A stretch of 64,000 bases of DNA from Scilla litardierei (GCA_030789695.1 CM061133.1:94605528-94669527), one strand, 5' to 3'; numbered from the stretch's first letter, positions 1-12,376 are shown. Notes: generated by a model from the sequence alone, not told the origin. A program made the numbers and translations.

Positions 1-938
1 TAGGTCGTGTGCTAGCTACGCGGATAGTATGGGTGGAAGTGTAGAAATAAAAGAAAGAAATGAAAAAGACACGAAATGAATCCCCGCCAACACGGGCTAG
101 AGCACTCATGACACTTGGCATTTGACTTGACCCAGGGTGAGACATTGCCCCAAAAGGTGGTACCTAGCGTCCATGGCCCGATATTCCGGTCGGTACCAAG
201 CACGCTAGGCCTACCCGGTTCCGGACGGTGGGCATTCCCCTATCCATTAACACCTTCCACAACCGGGAGCATTAAGGCCACAATGATATCTCCCAACACT
301 TCGTCCAAGCCACTCCCGCGTGCGAGGACTCGACGTCAACGCTCGGGGCGTGAGCTATGGCTAGGGAGTCAACCGCCAAGTTTATTCCCCCTTGGCCCGA
401 GGGTCAGAGGCGGTCTTTCTCCCGCCAATGACAATGAAACACCCCCGCGTAACCCTAATGGCCAAATAGGTCAAGTGTGATTTCTAGCAATACATCGAAG
501 CGGGTCTTGACAGGACAAGCACCCGGACCCCAATCCCCAACACATCTAGTGTGTTGCCGTACGAATTGGACTCAGATTGCTAGAAATCCCCATTGACACA
601 TTTTATCGAACACATGCCATGCAACCAAGCCAAATGTAAATTTCCAAGCATCAATCCTACCCTAACCCGTATTAGGGTTCATCAAAACTACTCAATGGTG
701 AATAACATATAAACAAACAACACAAAAGACATATAAACTTTCACCATCAAGCAACAATGAAAACACCACAAAACAATGGAAAATGAGAGGAAAATACTTA
801 TCTTGAGTTGAATCGTCAATCCATTACAAGATTTATTAGAAGATAAAACCTAATCTAAACTACCCTTAGCTTCACAAGAGAAAGGGGCAAAAAGCCCTAA
901 AAACTGAAGAAGAACTCCCTCCAAGTCGTCACCAACTT

Positions 939-950
939 CTATTTATAAAC
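939..950 (-). promoter_or_regulatory. TATA box of Gypsy-1 3' LTR
   Basis: The minus strand reads GTTTATAAATAG, a strong plant TATA box. It lies on the downstream side of the palindrome array at 999-1689, the expected place for the U3/R boundary. The equivalent box in the other LTR is at 6406-6416. Confidence 0.6.
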
Positions 951-998
951 CCCCCAAAAAACCTTAACAGTTCGGGTCCAGAACTGTCAAAAAAGGCC

Positions 999-1689
999 CA
1001 CCCGATCGGGTGGAAACTCACCCGATCGGGTGGAATAAACAGAGAGCTCAGATTCGCAGAAACAGATCTCACCCGGTCGGTTGACAAGTCAACCGATCGG
1101 GTGAAATGAAATTCCAGACTGCAGCCAGTTTCAGCACATAGCTGCGCTTAGAAAATTCCAGAAAAATCTAGAAAAATCGGATTTGGGCATGCGACCTATC
1201 GTTGGAAAGCTAACGACGATGCCGACGCTAGAAAAATAAGAGATCACCCAAAATCCTTCTGGAATGATAGAAGATCTTCAATGAATGAGCAGCGGTGCGT
1301 GAAAGGGGACGAAAAGGCCACCCGATCGGTTGAAATGTCAACCGATCGGGTGAGCAGCTTGTTGCTTCGGCCGTCGCATTCGGCGAGCTTTCACCTGATC
1401 ACATGAACCGGTCGGGTGAGTTCTTGAGTGACCGGTTGGATCTTGGAGCAGTCGGGTGAATCGATCGGTTCGGCGTCCGTGTCTTCAGCTCTTCATCTTC
1501 AGCTACAGATGAACCGATCGGGTGAGAGTCACCCGATCGGTTGGCATTTTGCTTGAGAAAACAGAGAATAGGCCCCCGCTGAACCGGTCTGCGAACCGGT
1601 CGGGTGACTTCCTTATGAGCTGCGGCAGAGACCGGGTGGTGCACGCGTGCATCACCCGATCGGTTGTAGATGACCAACCGACCGGGTGA
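999..1689. repeat. U3 array of short palindromes, core CCGATCGG
   Basis: About fourteen copies of a 12-14-bp motif of the type CACCCGATCGGGTG or CAACCGATCGGGTG occur in both orientations, often as facing pairs a few bases apart. They are confined to the part of the LTR upstream of the TATA box in the element's direction and are kept in the other LTR at 6466-7157. Confidence 0.8.
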
Positions 1690-1938
1690 GGGGCTGAAAG
1701 ATGAATTCTTTGACGTTTGACCCGCTGGATCACGCGTGACTTCTCCCGTTGCTCTGGGGACTTGGGATATCATCGTTAAACGTCCCCTACATGGTCAATC
1801 CCCTGCAATCATGGATAAACAAAGAAAAGTGAAAGCAAACGAGAAAATACAAGAAAACGAATAAAAGACGGCGGAAAAACACGGAGAAACACAAAAGAAA
1901 ACGTGCGTGAATATATGAAATATAAACACATGTCAACA

Positions 1939-1949
1939 TCCCCCAAGCT
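1939..1949 (-). other. Polypurine tract of Gypsy-1
   Basis: The minus strand reads AGCTTGGGGGA immediately before the TG of the 3' LTR. This is the usual plus-strand primer form in plant Athila/Tat-type gypsy elements. Confidence 0.8.
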
Positions 1950-3746
1950 GAACTCTTCCTCGTCCTCGAGGAAGACGAGTGAGAGTAGGAGCTCGGAAGG
2001 GAAAAATAGAGAGGAAGAAAGAAAAAGAAAACTCTATATCCTAGATCACCCGTTAGGGCCAACAAAATCAAATATGACACACCATGCAAGCGAACGCCAA
2101 ATCACATCACTAAACCAAGGAATACGAGTCCAGACGAGTGCCGTGGGCCCACACGGTGAAGCGCGAGTGAGCGTGGTCGTGTGCTAGCAAACGGTGTCAC
2201 TATCTACGATGTGCAATAAAGCTCCATATACACGTACCCAAAGAAAGACCCAAATATCGATTCGATTCGAATAAAGCGGTGAATATATAGCTCAAGCATG
2301 CATGAGAATAGAGCAAGAATCGAAACATATCATGCGTCATGGACTCCACAACTAGGGTTAAGGAAATCACCACACTATAGCCTAGATAATAGCCAAAAAG
2401 TTCCTAAGCCAAGTGTTTTCGAAAACGATGGGGGTTGAGATGATGTGGAATAGAACACTCGGTGCAAATTCTCGCCTTCCCTTTATTCTCGGCAAGTAGG
2501 AAAAAATATTCACACTGGAATTTTTTTGGGTTTTGGGTATTTGTATTTTTTTTGGATTTTGGGCTATACAAAATTTTTCTTTTCTTTTCTTTTTGGGTTT
2601 TTCTTTTCTTTTCTCCTTTTTTGGATTTTTGGATATTGGGATATATACATGTGTACTCTCCCAAGTGGGAGAACGGTACACGACGAGGGGATTTGCAGCA
2701 AGTAAAATATAAATGAAATCGGATTCTAAACACTTGGACAAAGGAGATATTTCTTGCTAATCAGAGCATAGGCTAAATGGGTTATCCTAGTCCTTGTTTG
2801 TGGAATCCCGACATATGTGAATTGAAACATACGATATAAACATATAACATGCATATAGAAGTAGACAGTAGAATCAAATACCGCATATTCAAATCGAAGC
2901 ATGATAATCTAGGGGTCAACCAAGGATAGGTATATAAAACAAAATCACAAAGTTGAAGCACTCCGCCTAGCTAGTCATGACTCATGACTCACATAAAAGC
3001 AAAGTGAACCCACGAAGCATGAAATGAAATAGGACTCGGCTTCCTAGGGTTAGTAAATGTGATCATCGTAGCTATGCTAAGTGTGTGTGTGATTTTGTGG
3101 CAATTCATCATATGGGGTCATCTCTAGGAGAGAGAGAGAACAAAAGATGAGAAGAAAAAGAAAAACACGATGAAAAACGACTCAAACAACGAAGAAAAAG
3201 AGACAAATGACGCACGAAGTGCGACTCCCCCAAGCTAAAACTTGCATTGTCCTCAATGCAATAGTAGTGAATACGGGAGGGCAATGAAAATGGGGGGGAG
3301 TTACGCACCGACAAAAAAAATGAAAAACACGAAAAACACACGAGCGAGACTAAAAAAATAAAGAAAAAGAAACACTCAAATAAAAGATATAACACACGAC
3401 AAAAGAACACCAAGACACAGACACACAACAACGACACGTGAAAACATGCACACAAAAGTCGATTTCCTCCAAGCTGAACATGACAATGCTAGCAAAATGA
3501 TATGATCAATATGATGCAGAAATATGCAAGGGAAAGATCGGAAAAGAAAAGAAAGAAATCAAAATGCAGGAGAGACGGTGTGCTCATTCTCCTCGGAAGA
3601 GGATGAGGGTTAAATGATAGAAGGGCACGACATGAAGGGTTATTAAGATGCAAAAGAAAATCCTAGATACGCTCCCCTCGCTAATGAGAGGAGACGAGAT
3701 TATTCAAATCTAAACTAGAAAGCGGTAAATTTTTACACTACTGGAT
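1950..3746 (-). other. Non-coding 3' region of Gypsy-1 with extra PPT-like copies
   Basis: I see no gene here. The stretch between gag and the LTR is strongly strand-asymmetric, with a T-rich block at about 2515-2640 on the plus strand and A-rich blocks at 3125-3430. Two further PPT-like motifs occur: 3226-3236, identical to the terminal PPT, and a weaker one at 3463-3475. Each is followed by related sequence (for example a direct repeat of tcctcaatgc-type bases after 3237), which suggests duplicated 3' modules. Short frames here reflect low-complexity sequence. Confidence 0.55.
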
Positions 3747-5099
3747 TTAGATACACCTGAGCATAGGCGGATCCAAGATCTTGAGTGGGGCAGGTAGCTG
3801 CTCTAACTGCTCCTTCTGTGGCTCCGCCAGAAGCGCTGTGCCACGTGTGCCAATGGACCCAAGCAATGCACCTCCAAGCATCCCTCGTAGGTGTCCACCT
3901 GCGACCTGCAAAGGACGAGGTGCATTAGTCCATGGTAAAAAATCTTTCCCCAAAATAAAAGTATCCCAGAGATAATCGTCAAAATAAGATTGAAAAATAG
4001 TGAAAGTGTGACGAATACTCCCTGAGAATGGGTCGCTATCCTCTATACTAGCGACGACCAAATCCTCGCACTCCATGGGAAGTGGCTCTCCAGGTGGTGA
4101 CACACCGTAGCATACCTCAGGGGAAGTAGATCATGTGTCCTGTGAGAGATATGGTATGTCAAATATATACGAGTCTAAAGAAATAGGAAGTGAAAAGCGA
4201 GACTCAAACGTGGAGTGAGAGTGAGTATGAAAATCTCCATGAATATGGGCAATATGCTCAAGTAGATGCTCAGCCGCAGAAGAAGTGGAGAGCGACGGTA
4301 AAGGTAGATGTGACTCGGGCTCTATAGAGTGGACCATCGTATCCAAGCCCTCATGCACATCCTCCTCGACGATATGCTCATGCTCCACCATCTGCCCGAT
4401 GTCCTGAATGACATCCTCGTGGTTGACCACAGACCAAGGAAGAAGCAGCAACAGAGATGACAGTGGAGGTGGATGTGGAGCGGACCACTCGTATGTGGTC
4501 GTGGTGTCCTCGTCCTCACGCACATCCTCCTCGCCGGTATGCATAATCTCTGTAAACTCCTCAGTGCTCTCATAGGACTCATATGGGGTATCCAAATCAA
4601 GACAAGAAGTCTCTCCCACAGATCCTATAGAAATCACCCCATCCTCACTATCATCATCAAAAAATGCTTCGTCATCCAAGTGGTAGTGATGGAAAAATGG
4701 GGTATCGGCTTGGGATGTGTCTATGGTGGCCGATGGCATGGTGGTCTCAACCATGAAAGTGGGTGTATCATCTCCTTCATCCCCTCTCCTCGGTGTCGGC
4801 TCGGTGATTGGTACCATTAAGTTTTGTAATATTTGGCCTTGGTTAAACATGGCACTTTCAAGGAGAGACACGAGGCTTGATTCTTCTTGTGTTTGTGGAG
4901 GGGTATAAGGTTGAGAAAATGGATGGGAGGTGTTTGGGCTAAGGTTGTGGGAAAATGTTTGGCCTTGGAGTGGGGGGATGCTCTCAAGCGTAAATGGGCA
5001 ATCATAATACACGTGCCCCGCCATCCCACAAGTCTCACAATCCACAACTGGATAAGGATCGCATCCTCCCATCTGAGCATCGAAATTTGATCTCCACAT
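3747..5099 (-). pseudogene. Gag-like protein with CCHC zinc knuckle, one in-frame stop
   Basis: This is the only coding frame of Gypsy-1 and starts about 220 bp downstream of the PBS. Near the N-terminus (about residues 21-34) is a zinc knuckle of the form C-x2-C-x4-H-x4-C, the nucleic-acid-binding signature of retrotransposon Gag. The rest is rich in Pro, Ser, Thr and acidic residues, with runs of His, and has no pol motif. Reading stops at a TGA at 4131-4133 but resumes in the same frame to 3747, so the ancestral product was about 450 residues; an Arg CGA to TGA change is the simplest cause. The usual large capsid-like N-terminal half of a gypsy Gag is absent, so this is a truncated Gag or a Gag tail with an accessory extension. 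Its role is inferred from the knuckle and position only. Confidence 0.6.
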
Positions 5100-5321
5100 G
5101 ATAATATCAAAGATACCTAGATAACAAAAATAGGAAAACTAGAGAGGAGCGTCAATAGTACAAGAGAATTACAAAAAGATAATATAATGGTGGGGGAAAA
5201 ATTTCTTGGTTATTGAATATATTTTTTTAAAAAAATTAAGAAAAAAGAAAAAGAAAATTTTTTTTTGTTTTTATGCGTAGACTAACGAACCCAAGCTAAG
5301 CTAATATCAAACTGAACGCCT

Positions 5322-5338
5322 CCCCGGCAACGGCGCCA
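5322..5338 (-). other. Primer-binding site, tRNA-Asp
   Basis: The minus strand reads TGGCGCCGTTGCCGGGG, a 17-base complement of the 3' end (with CCA) of plant tRNA-Asp(GUC). It sits 6 bases inside the 5' LTR, where minus-strand DNA synthesis would be primed. This site fixes the orientation of the element. Confidence 0.92.
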
Positions 5339-5344
5339 AAAAAT

Positions 5345-7246
5345 TGACCGGCGCCCCGTTTACGGTATGGGCGCGGTGTCGTTTTACCGCAAGTGCACGG
5401 TTAGTGTAGGGTGCGGGTTTATCGAACATAGGAAGGTGGATGGCTTGAGTGGCTACTAGCCTCGCCTAGGTCATGTGCTAGCTACGTGGATAGTATGGGT
5501 GGAAGTGTAGAAATAAAAGAAAGAAATGAAAAAGACACGAAATGAATCCCCGCCAACACGGGCTAGAGCACTCATGACACTTGGCATTTGACTTGACCCA
5601 GGGTGAGACATTGCCCCAAAAGGTGGTACTTAGCATCCATGGCCCGATATTCCGGTCGGTACCAAGCACGCTAAGCCTACCCGGTTCCGGACGGTGGGCA
5701 TTCCCATGTCCATTAACACCTTCCGCAACCGGGAGCATTAAGGCCACAATGATATCTCCCAACACTTCGTCCAAGCCGCTCCCGCGCGCGAGGACTCGAT
5801 GTCAACGCTCGGGGCGTGAGCTATGGCTAGGGAGTCAACCGCCAAGTTTATTCCCCCTTGGCCCGACGGTCAGAGGCGGTCTTTCTCCCGCCAATGACAA
5901 TGAAACACCCCCGCGTAACCCTAATGGCCAAATAGGTCAAGTGTGATTTCTAGCAATACATCGAAGCGGGTCTTGACAGGACAAGCACCCGGACCCCAAT
6001 CCCCAACACATCTAGTGTGTTGCCGTACGAATTGGACTCAGATTGCTAGAAATCCCCATTGACACATTTCATCGAACACATGCCATGCTACCAAGCCAAA
6101 TGTAAATTTCCAAGCATCAATCCTACCCTAACCCGAATTAGGGTTCATCAAAACTACTCAATGGTGAATAACATATATACAAACAACACAAAAGACATAT
6201 AAACTTTCACCATCAAGCAACAATGAAAACACCACAAAACAATGGAAAATGAGAGGAAAATACTTATCTTGAGTTGAATCGTCAATCCATTACAAGATTT
6301 ATTAGAAGATAAAACCTAATCTAAACTACCCTAAGCTTCACAAGAGAAAGGGGCAAAAAGCCCTAAAAACTGAAGAAGAACTCCCTCCAAGTCGTCCCCC
6401 AACTTCTATTTATAAACCCCCTAAAAAACCATAACAGTTCGGGTCCAGAACTGTCAAAAAAGGCCCACCCGATCGGGTGGAAACTCACCCGATCGGGTGG
6501 AATAAACAGAGAGCTCAGATTCGTAGAAACAGATCTCACCCGGTCGGTTGACAAGTCAACCGATCGGGTGAAATGAAATTCCAGACTGCAGCCAGTTTCA
6601 GCACATAGCTGCGCTTAGAAAATTCCAGAAAAATCTAGAAAAATCGGATTTGGGCATGCGACCTATCGTTGGAAAGCTAACGACGATGCTGACGCTAGAA
6701 AAATAAGAGATCACCCAAAATCCTTCTGGAATGATAGCAGATCTTCAATGAATGAGCAGCGGTGCGCGAAAGGGGACGAAAAGGCCACCCGATCGGTTGA
6801 AATGTCAACCGATCGGGTGAGCAGCTTGTTGCTTCGGCCGTCGCCTTCGGCGAGCTTTCACCTGATCACATGAACCGGTCGGGTGAGTTCTTGAGTGACC
6901 GGTTGGATCTTGGAGCAGTTTGGTGAATCGATCGTTTCGGCGTCCGTGTCTTCAGCTCTTCATCTTCAGCTACAGATGAACCGATCGGGTGAGAGTCACC
7001 CGATCGGTTGGCATTTTGCTTGAGAAAACAGAGAATAGGCCCCCGCTGAACCGGTCTGCGAACCGGTCGGGTGACTTCCTTATGAGCTGCGGCAGAGACC
7101 GGGTGGTGCACGCGTGCATCACCCGATCGGTTGGAGATGACCAACCGACCGGGTGAGGGGCTGAAAGATGAATTCTTCGACGTTTGACCCACTGGATCAC
7201 GTGTGACTTCTCCCGTGAATATATGAAATATAAACGCACGTCAACA
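5345..7246 (-). repeat. 5' LTR of Gypsy-1
   Basis: The repeat is bounded on the plus strand by TGACCGG and GTCAACA, giving TGTTGAC...GGTCA on the element's strand. It matches 1-1938 closely, except that about 155 bp are missing next to 7216, at a point where both edges carry cgt, suggesting a microhomology deletion. It contains the same palindrome array (6466-7157). Confidence 0.9.
6406..6416 (-). promoter_or_regulatory. TATA box of Gypsy-1 5' LTR
   Basis: This is the same TATAAATAG-type box as at 939-950. Being in the 5' LTR, it is the one that would drive the genomic transcript leftwards into gag. Confidence 0.6.
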
Positions 7247-8507
7247 TCTCCCACTTGCACTTAGGCTATGGACCATCATATGTCAAACCTAAGAGTGGAT
7301 TTACTAACGAGTATCTATAATACATTTTAATTAATTATTATTTTTACATCTCTTGATCACACAAGGTTGATCCTTGAAAAAATTATTTGGATCAATTTTC
7401 TTTTCTTTGTATAGCTAACAATTAGCTCATACAATCTTGATGTAGGGTCTAACATTTCTATAAGTCGGTCTTTGCTCATTCCAATTAGTTTGTGTCAATA
7501 TGTAAAGTACATAAGTGACACCTTAAGTCTATATATGTTCGATTAAATCAAAACTATTTTGATCGAATGTCTTATATAGATGATTCAAATAAGTTGGAAA
7601 CCTTTTTTACTAAGTCTGAGAAACCGGAACTAAGTATATGAGCTAGGTCCCACTAACTTTAAGAATTATCTTGTTAAATACTTCTATTATATATCTAAAT
7701 CATATTTACAATATATATATGATAAGCATAACCAATTGAAAAGTGCTTAGATGGAACGTACCAGTGTCAGGTTGGGTTTAACGAATGAGTCATATCAAGA
7801 TCGGTTTAAGGAATCTTGATATTGACTTACTCAGTCAAACGTCCTACACTGTACTTTTCCTTTAACTACATTTAATAATAACTCTTTAACAATCAAATGT
7901 AGTGTAATGAAGAATTAATCTTAACATGTGTATAATTGTGATCACACACAATTTATATGCTCCTAGAACTTATATTTAACTATAGACTGGCCATAATATT
8001 AAGTCAGCTCCAAACAATCAAAATTTTCTGAAGCTCTGCATCACAGTTCGAGAATTTATGCAACCAACTCAGATAGCTACTTTCACAGAAATTTAAGACA
8101 TTCACAACAAGTCACAATTTCAAAATAAGCACATTTCCCGAGACATTTAATTAAAGCAATGGATTCAAAAGAATGAATCATGATTTGTATATCTAAATAA
8201 AATCTGAGTGTTAAACACTCAATCATTGTTTTAACTTAAGGAGCGATACATTTTAGTCGTAAAAGGAAATAAGTATCAGCTCCTTCTTATTCATTTCTCT
8301 TGAAGTCCTCGCACGGCCCCAGCAGCAACGATTGCTCAGATGCCGACCGTCCTCAGAACTTCTTCCAACCTCTGCTTCATATCAACCACCTGTATACATT
8401 ATACAGATGTCTTAGTATCTCATACTATGTGATAAAGCATTTATGGAATTAATTATGCTTTATTAAATTGAATTTATTGTACCTGAGGTAGAGGCATCAG
8501 TATGCAC
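7247..8507 (-). other. Non-coding 3' region and PPT of Copia-1
   Basis: No gene is visible. At 7247-7260 the minus strand reads GTGCAAGTGGGAGA, the typical copia PPT. The remaining 1.2 kb is AT-rich without long frames. This is where protease, integrase and reverse transcriptase would lie in an autonomous copia element; I see none of their motifs. Confidence 0.55.
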
Positions 8508-9182
8508 CTACTTCTTTTCTGCAATGTAAACCTTGCAGTTCCTCTTCCAATGGCCCATCTTATGGCAGTGAAAGCACTCAGATTTCGACGGGGTCCCTTT
8601 CATCTTCTTCTCCTTATTCACCTTGGCTGGTTGTGGGACCTGCCTCTTCTTACCCTTGCCTTTCGACTTGTCTGAAGAAGCAGAGCCAACAACCAACGAA
8701 GTCGGTTTCTTCTCGATTTCCTCAAACTACATAAGCATGTTGAGGAGACCAGGAAGATCCGTTTCAATACTGTTCATAATGAAACCAGTAATGAAAGGCT
8801 AGAAGGCTGGGGTTAAAGACTTAAGGATGATGTCCACGGACATCTCATTGTCCAGGACAAAACCCAACTAGGCGACGTCTTCCATGTACCCGATCATCTT
8901 AATGACATGATCTTGTATGTGCCCTGTCTCCATCTCAGTGCCCCAGAGGTTGCTCATGGCTTCAAATTTGGCAGCTCTAGACCGCTTGCCATATAACTCC
9001 TCGGCATTCAGAAGCATGCTTTGAATATCCATATGTTCATGCTTCCATTGCAGATCGTTGTTCATAGAAGCCAAAGTAAGGCACCTGACCTTCTCGGTAT
9101 CCCTCTGGTACTCTTTGTAGGCTTTCTTTTCCTCAGACGTTGCATCATTGTCTAGCTTTTCCAGAGGGTCCTCGAACAGCAC
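8508..9182 (-). pseudogene. copia Gag (UBN2-type) with CCHC knuckle, degraded
   Basis: The segment 9182-8868 reads as the middle of a copia Gag: an acidic linker, then a K-A-Y-K-E-Y-Q-like helix and the conserved A-E-E-L-Y-G-K and K-M-I-G-Y-M-E motifs. It stops at about 8868, and related Gag sequence continues without a clean frame to 8700. The segment 8696-8508 holds a Lys-rich stretch and a zinc knuckle C-F-H-C-x4-H-x4-C, ending in a short tail with a stop. Gag coats element RNA and builds the virus-like particle. The N-terminal part, likely from about 9290, lacks a clear start. Knuckle context resembles Tork-type copia elements; that lineage is tentative. Confidence 0.65.
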
Positions 9183-11263
9183 GTATCCAATCCCGGCTAG
9201 AGAAATGACTAACTAATGTTTCTAAGCCAATACTTATAGTTTGTTCCATCAAGCACATTCTTCTCTAGCATATACTTTAGACCTGAGTCCATTCTATAAT
9301 TTAGTAGATACTTAGTCGGTATATGTTCATAGTATAGTTTCAATGGTTTTTAATAAAACTATATTCTCCCACTAAATTTATTAAAGTCATAATAATAAAC
9401 AGTTTATTATACAATAACACTTGTGGGAGAGGGATCCGACTACCCTAAGTCTGACAACTTTGAGTGTGTCTCAACAAGTTGTCCGACTCTGCAGTCGGTA
9501 GACGAACTCATTGCCAATCATATTAAATATGATTCCCTATTGATTTTTACCCCTAGTCATTTGTGATTATGGGTGTGCTTATCCAAATCACAATGGCTAG
9601 CCTAGTCGGACCCTTATTTTCGCGTCTGGCCTGACTTGCCCCGGTGCTCGGTGTATCCATGACACGTCGGTTTGAGTCAGGTCTTAGACTACATATTTGG
9701 TTAGACTTACGCCGGCGCTCGGTGTATGCACGAGACGACGGTTTGGGTCAGGTCAAGATGTTATCAAGAAATCGGGTTCTATAAGATTGCCATGTCACAG
9801 CTTGAGTGTAGCTCAACAACCGTAATACGGGTCTTACAGTTGCCAAATCCTAAAACAAGGAGGGCTACGATTTATCTTGAAAAAGATTATTATCGTATTT
9901 GACTTAGGTATAGTCAATGGACTTACACAGTCATGATTCGACTCCTTGCGGTCCAGCGGATGCGGCCAGGGAATTGACTAAGCCATGACCACTTAACCCT
10001 AGACTAGCTAGGGTGGTCCAGCAAACTTAGCCAAGCACATTGACCAACATCTTAATCCATTGAAGGAGGTTCATCAATTCTATGTTCATCCATCAACTAA
10101 ATGGCTTTTAATTAATACTAGTTAATCCTTATCAACTAGCGGATCCTAAAATTCGAAATTTTATGGATTTGTTGAACAAATTTTATTAGATCCTTATTAA
10201 CTATAAGGTTCGGTTTGTTCATCGTGCTACCCCAATCTTATTAGGATTTTAATAAAACAATTACAACATTTTACAAAATTAGTCATGTAATGATAATCAT
10301 TATTTAAACAATTTATGATATTGATTATCAATCAAATGGACTACCCTAATCTGGTATTAGGTTTCGATGTTGTATTTGTTTATTTAAAACGTAGCATGTC
10401 ACTAGTCATTAAAAATTTATCTTATAAACTTTTAATCAATTAATGGCTAACCTAAAGGGTTCCAGAATAATTTATTCATCATGTCCATTAAACATAAACC
10501 AACTAATTTAATCACATAAATTAAAGGTTCAATAAAGTGACATGTAAAGTGAACATGCAAGTTAAGATTATTAACAACATAAATAAATAACTTGCAAATC
10601 TAAATTTGACATTTAAATTTTGAGATCTAAAATTTTAAAGCTTGAAGTACTTTTATCACATAAAATTAGGTTTCATAAAATTATCAAATAATTTTAAATT
10701 CAAACCTAAGCTTTAAAATGAACGAAACTTTTTTTAAAGATTAAATTATCACATAAAATAATCTTCCAAACTTTATGTAACTAAAAGAAATAAATTAATA
10801 ATTACATCTCATGAAAATAAAATTTTTCTTTATGTTACATATACTACAAATAATTTTAAAACATTTTTAAAATCATTTGAAATCAATTTTAAAACTTTCA
10901 AATATAGTTAAAAAACTTTCAAATTTTATGTAACTAAAAGAAACAAATATATAATATCATCTGATGAAACAAAATTTTTTCTTAACGTTACATAACATTT
11001 AAATCCTTTTAAATGCTTACTGAAATTATTTTATCTCACAAAATAAAGTTTTTAAAAACATTTTAAAACTAGAAGACTTATTAAATTTAGCACATAAAAT
11101 TTAAAACGTCCCCCCAAAAAAATTTCAAGTTATACCAACAATTTTTAGAACATAAAAAATGTTTAAACAATTTTAACATAAAGTTAAAAATAAGCGTGTT
11201 CAAAAACAAGCAATTTTAATAATTTAAAAAACGTCGCAAGTCAAGATCTACAAGCGTAACCAG
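9183..11263 (-). other. Leader of Copia-1, AT-rich, with a duplicated segment
   Basis: There is no gene here. This untranslated leader lies between PBS and gag. About 9637-9690 and 9709-9756 are two imperfect copies of a segment built around gctcggtgtat and cggtttg(a/g)gtcaggtc. The portion 10080-11220 is very AT-rich and shows only runs of ttttaaa-like sequence. Confidence 0.5.
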
Positions 11264-11275
11264 GCTCTGATACCA
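11264..11275 (-). other. Primer-binding site, initiator tRNA-Met (Copia-1)
   Basis: The minus strand reads TGGTATCAGAGC, the standard plant copia PBS complementary to initiator tRNA-Met. It lies one base inside the LTR that begins with TGTAAGG on the plus strand at 11277. Confidence 0.88.
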
Positions 11276-11870
11276 TTGTAAGGTTTTGGCCGATCCTCAG
11301 TGCTCAGGTCTGTGTCCGTCCTAAGTCGGATGTACCATGGAGGCATAAAACACATCAAAAAATAAAACCATAACCAGCTAAACAATTTAGCTAGGACCTG
11401 AGAGAGCCAGAACCTAGCCCGATCTATGCCAACTTGGGTTGGATCTGACCACTCCAAGAGAGATCTATCATACTGCGACGAAATTAAATTACACTAAAAT
11501 TACTTATGGAACATACCCAGAATCTCAACCCTGGGGCGGGCAAGATGTGCCGCATCGGCTTCTGACGCTCCTCGCACCCGAACCGTCTTGACTCGATCCA
11601 CCCGAACCGCCTTGCACCTTTGAACCGATCTGCCCGAGCCGACACCCGCCTCCAAGCCGATCACACGAGGTAGAAGGTTTCACTTGAGTAGACCCGCATC
11701 TTAGACGTCTGGATTCGAATCCAAACCCCCTTCGTAGTCTTGCTAGGACTAGTCGGCAGAATAGGAAGAAGAGAGAGAGAATAGTTTACGTCATAGATCG
11801 AGCTTGCTCTAAAATCCGGAGCTACTCGATCGAAGACTTGGTGTATTTTTCAATGAAGAGGGTGCACCAC

Positions 11871-11880
11871 TATTTATATA
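11871..11880 (-). promoter_or_regulatory. TATA box of Copia-1 LTR
   Basis: The minus strand reads TATATAAATA, downstream (in the element's direction) of the GC-rich palindrome array at 12222-12376. It is the likely core promoter for leftward transcription. Confidence 0.55.
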
Positions 11881-12221
11881 GAGAGTCGGCACCTCTCTTT
11901 TCGTTGCGAGCAATGTGGGACAAATAACAAAAATAGAAGAGAAATTAATTTAGCTAATTTAGCTTAATTGAAGTTAGTAAGACTTTCGTAAAGGACAAAA
12001 CAAATTAATTCTATTCATCCATTAGACTTTAGACACCAAAAAAGCTATCAATTCGAATGGCTTCGAATGGTGAACGTGTAGGAACGAACGGAGACAAATT
12101 TCGACTTCGTTTGACCCCTCAAACAATTGCCCAAAGATGGACCAAAACTCAATTTTCGTAGCCGTCGAAAGTGGTTTCCAAAAACGATATTTACTTAAGT
12201 TGCAGGTGCACTCGCTAGGTT

Positions 12222-12376
12222 TAGCGGGCGCGCCCGCCCAAGGCATTAGGCAGGCGGGCGGCCGGCCCGCTGGACAGCGGGCGCACCTGCTGTTTTCAGC
12301 GGGCCGTGCTTGCTGAGCAGCGGGCGCGTGCCTGCTGCTACCAGCTGGGGTGCGCGCCCGCTGTTTCCAGCGGGCT
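12222..12376. repeat. GC-rich U3 palindrome array, motif CAGCGGGC / GCCCGCTG
   Basis: At least seven copies of agcgggc or its complement are packed into about 155 bp, in both orientations, inside an otherwise AT-rich region. The arrangement and position upstream of the TATA box parallel the arrays in the Gypsy-1, chromovirus and Athila-like LTRs, though the motif differs. Confidence 0.65.

Larger units (their letters stand above)
1..1938 (-). repeat. 3' LTR of Gypsy-1 (truncated by window edge)
   Basis: Position 1 aligns with 5466 and the match to the 5345-7246 repeat continues to the end, apart from about 155 bp (roughly 1749-1904) missing from the other copy. The plus-strand end reads tgtcaaca, so on the element's strand the LTR opens with TGTTGACA, directly after the PPT. 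Open frames within it, such as 115-480 on the plus strand, run against the element and are not considered genes. Confidence 0.88.
1..7246 (-). mobile_element. Gag-only Ty3/gypsy LTR retrotransposon (Gypsy-1)
   Basis: Two long direct repeats (1-1938 and 5345-7246) flank an interior of about 3.4 kb. On the minus strand the order is 5' LTR (right), tRNA-Asp PBS, one gag-like reading frame, PPT, 3' LTR (left, cut by the window start by roughly 120 bp judging from the other copy). No protease, reverse transcriptase, RNase H or integrase motif is visible in the interior. The tRNA-Asp primer and the repeated PPT style are those of plant Athila/Tat-type gypsy elements; that lineage is inference because pol is missing. 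It resembles non-autonomous Gag-only elements that are mobilised by a relative. Confidence 0.85.

Noticed and set aside
115..480. 121-residue frame conserved in both Gypsy-1 LTRs (also 5581-5946)
   Set aside because: It runs against the element, lies in an LTR, and its conservation is explained by LTR identity; no recognisable domain.
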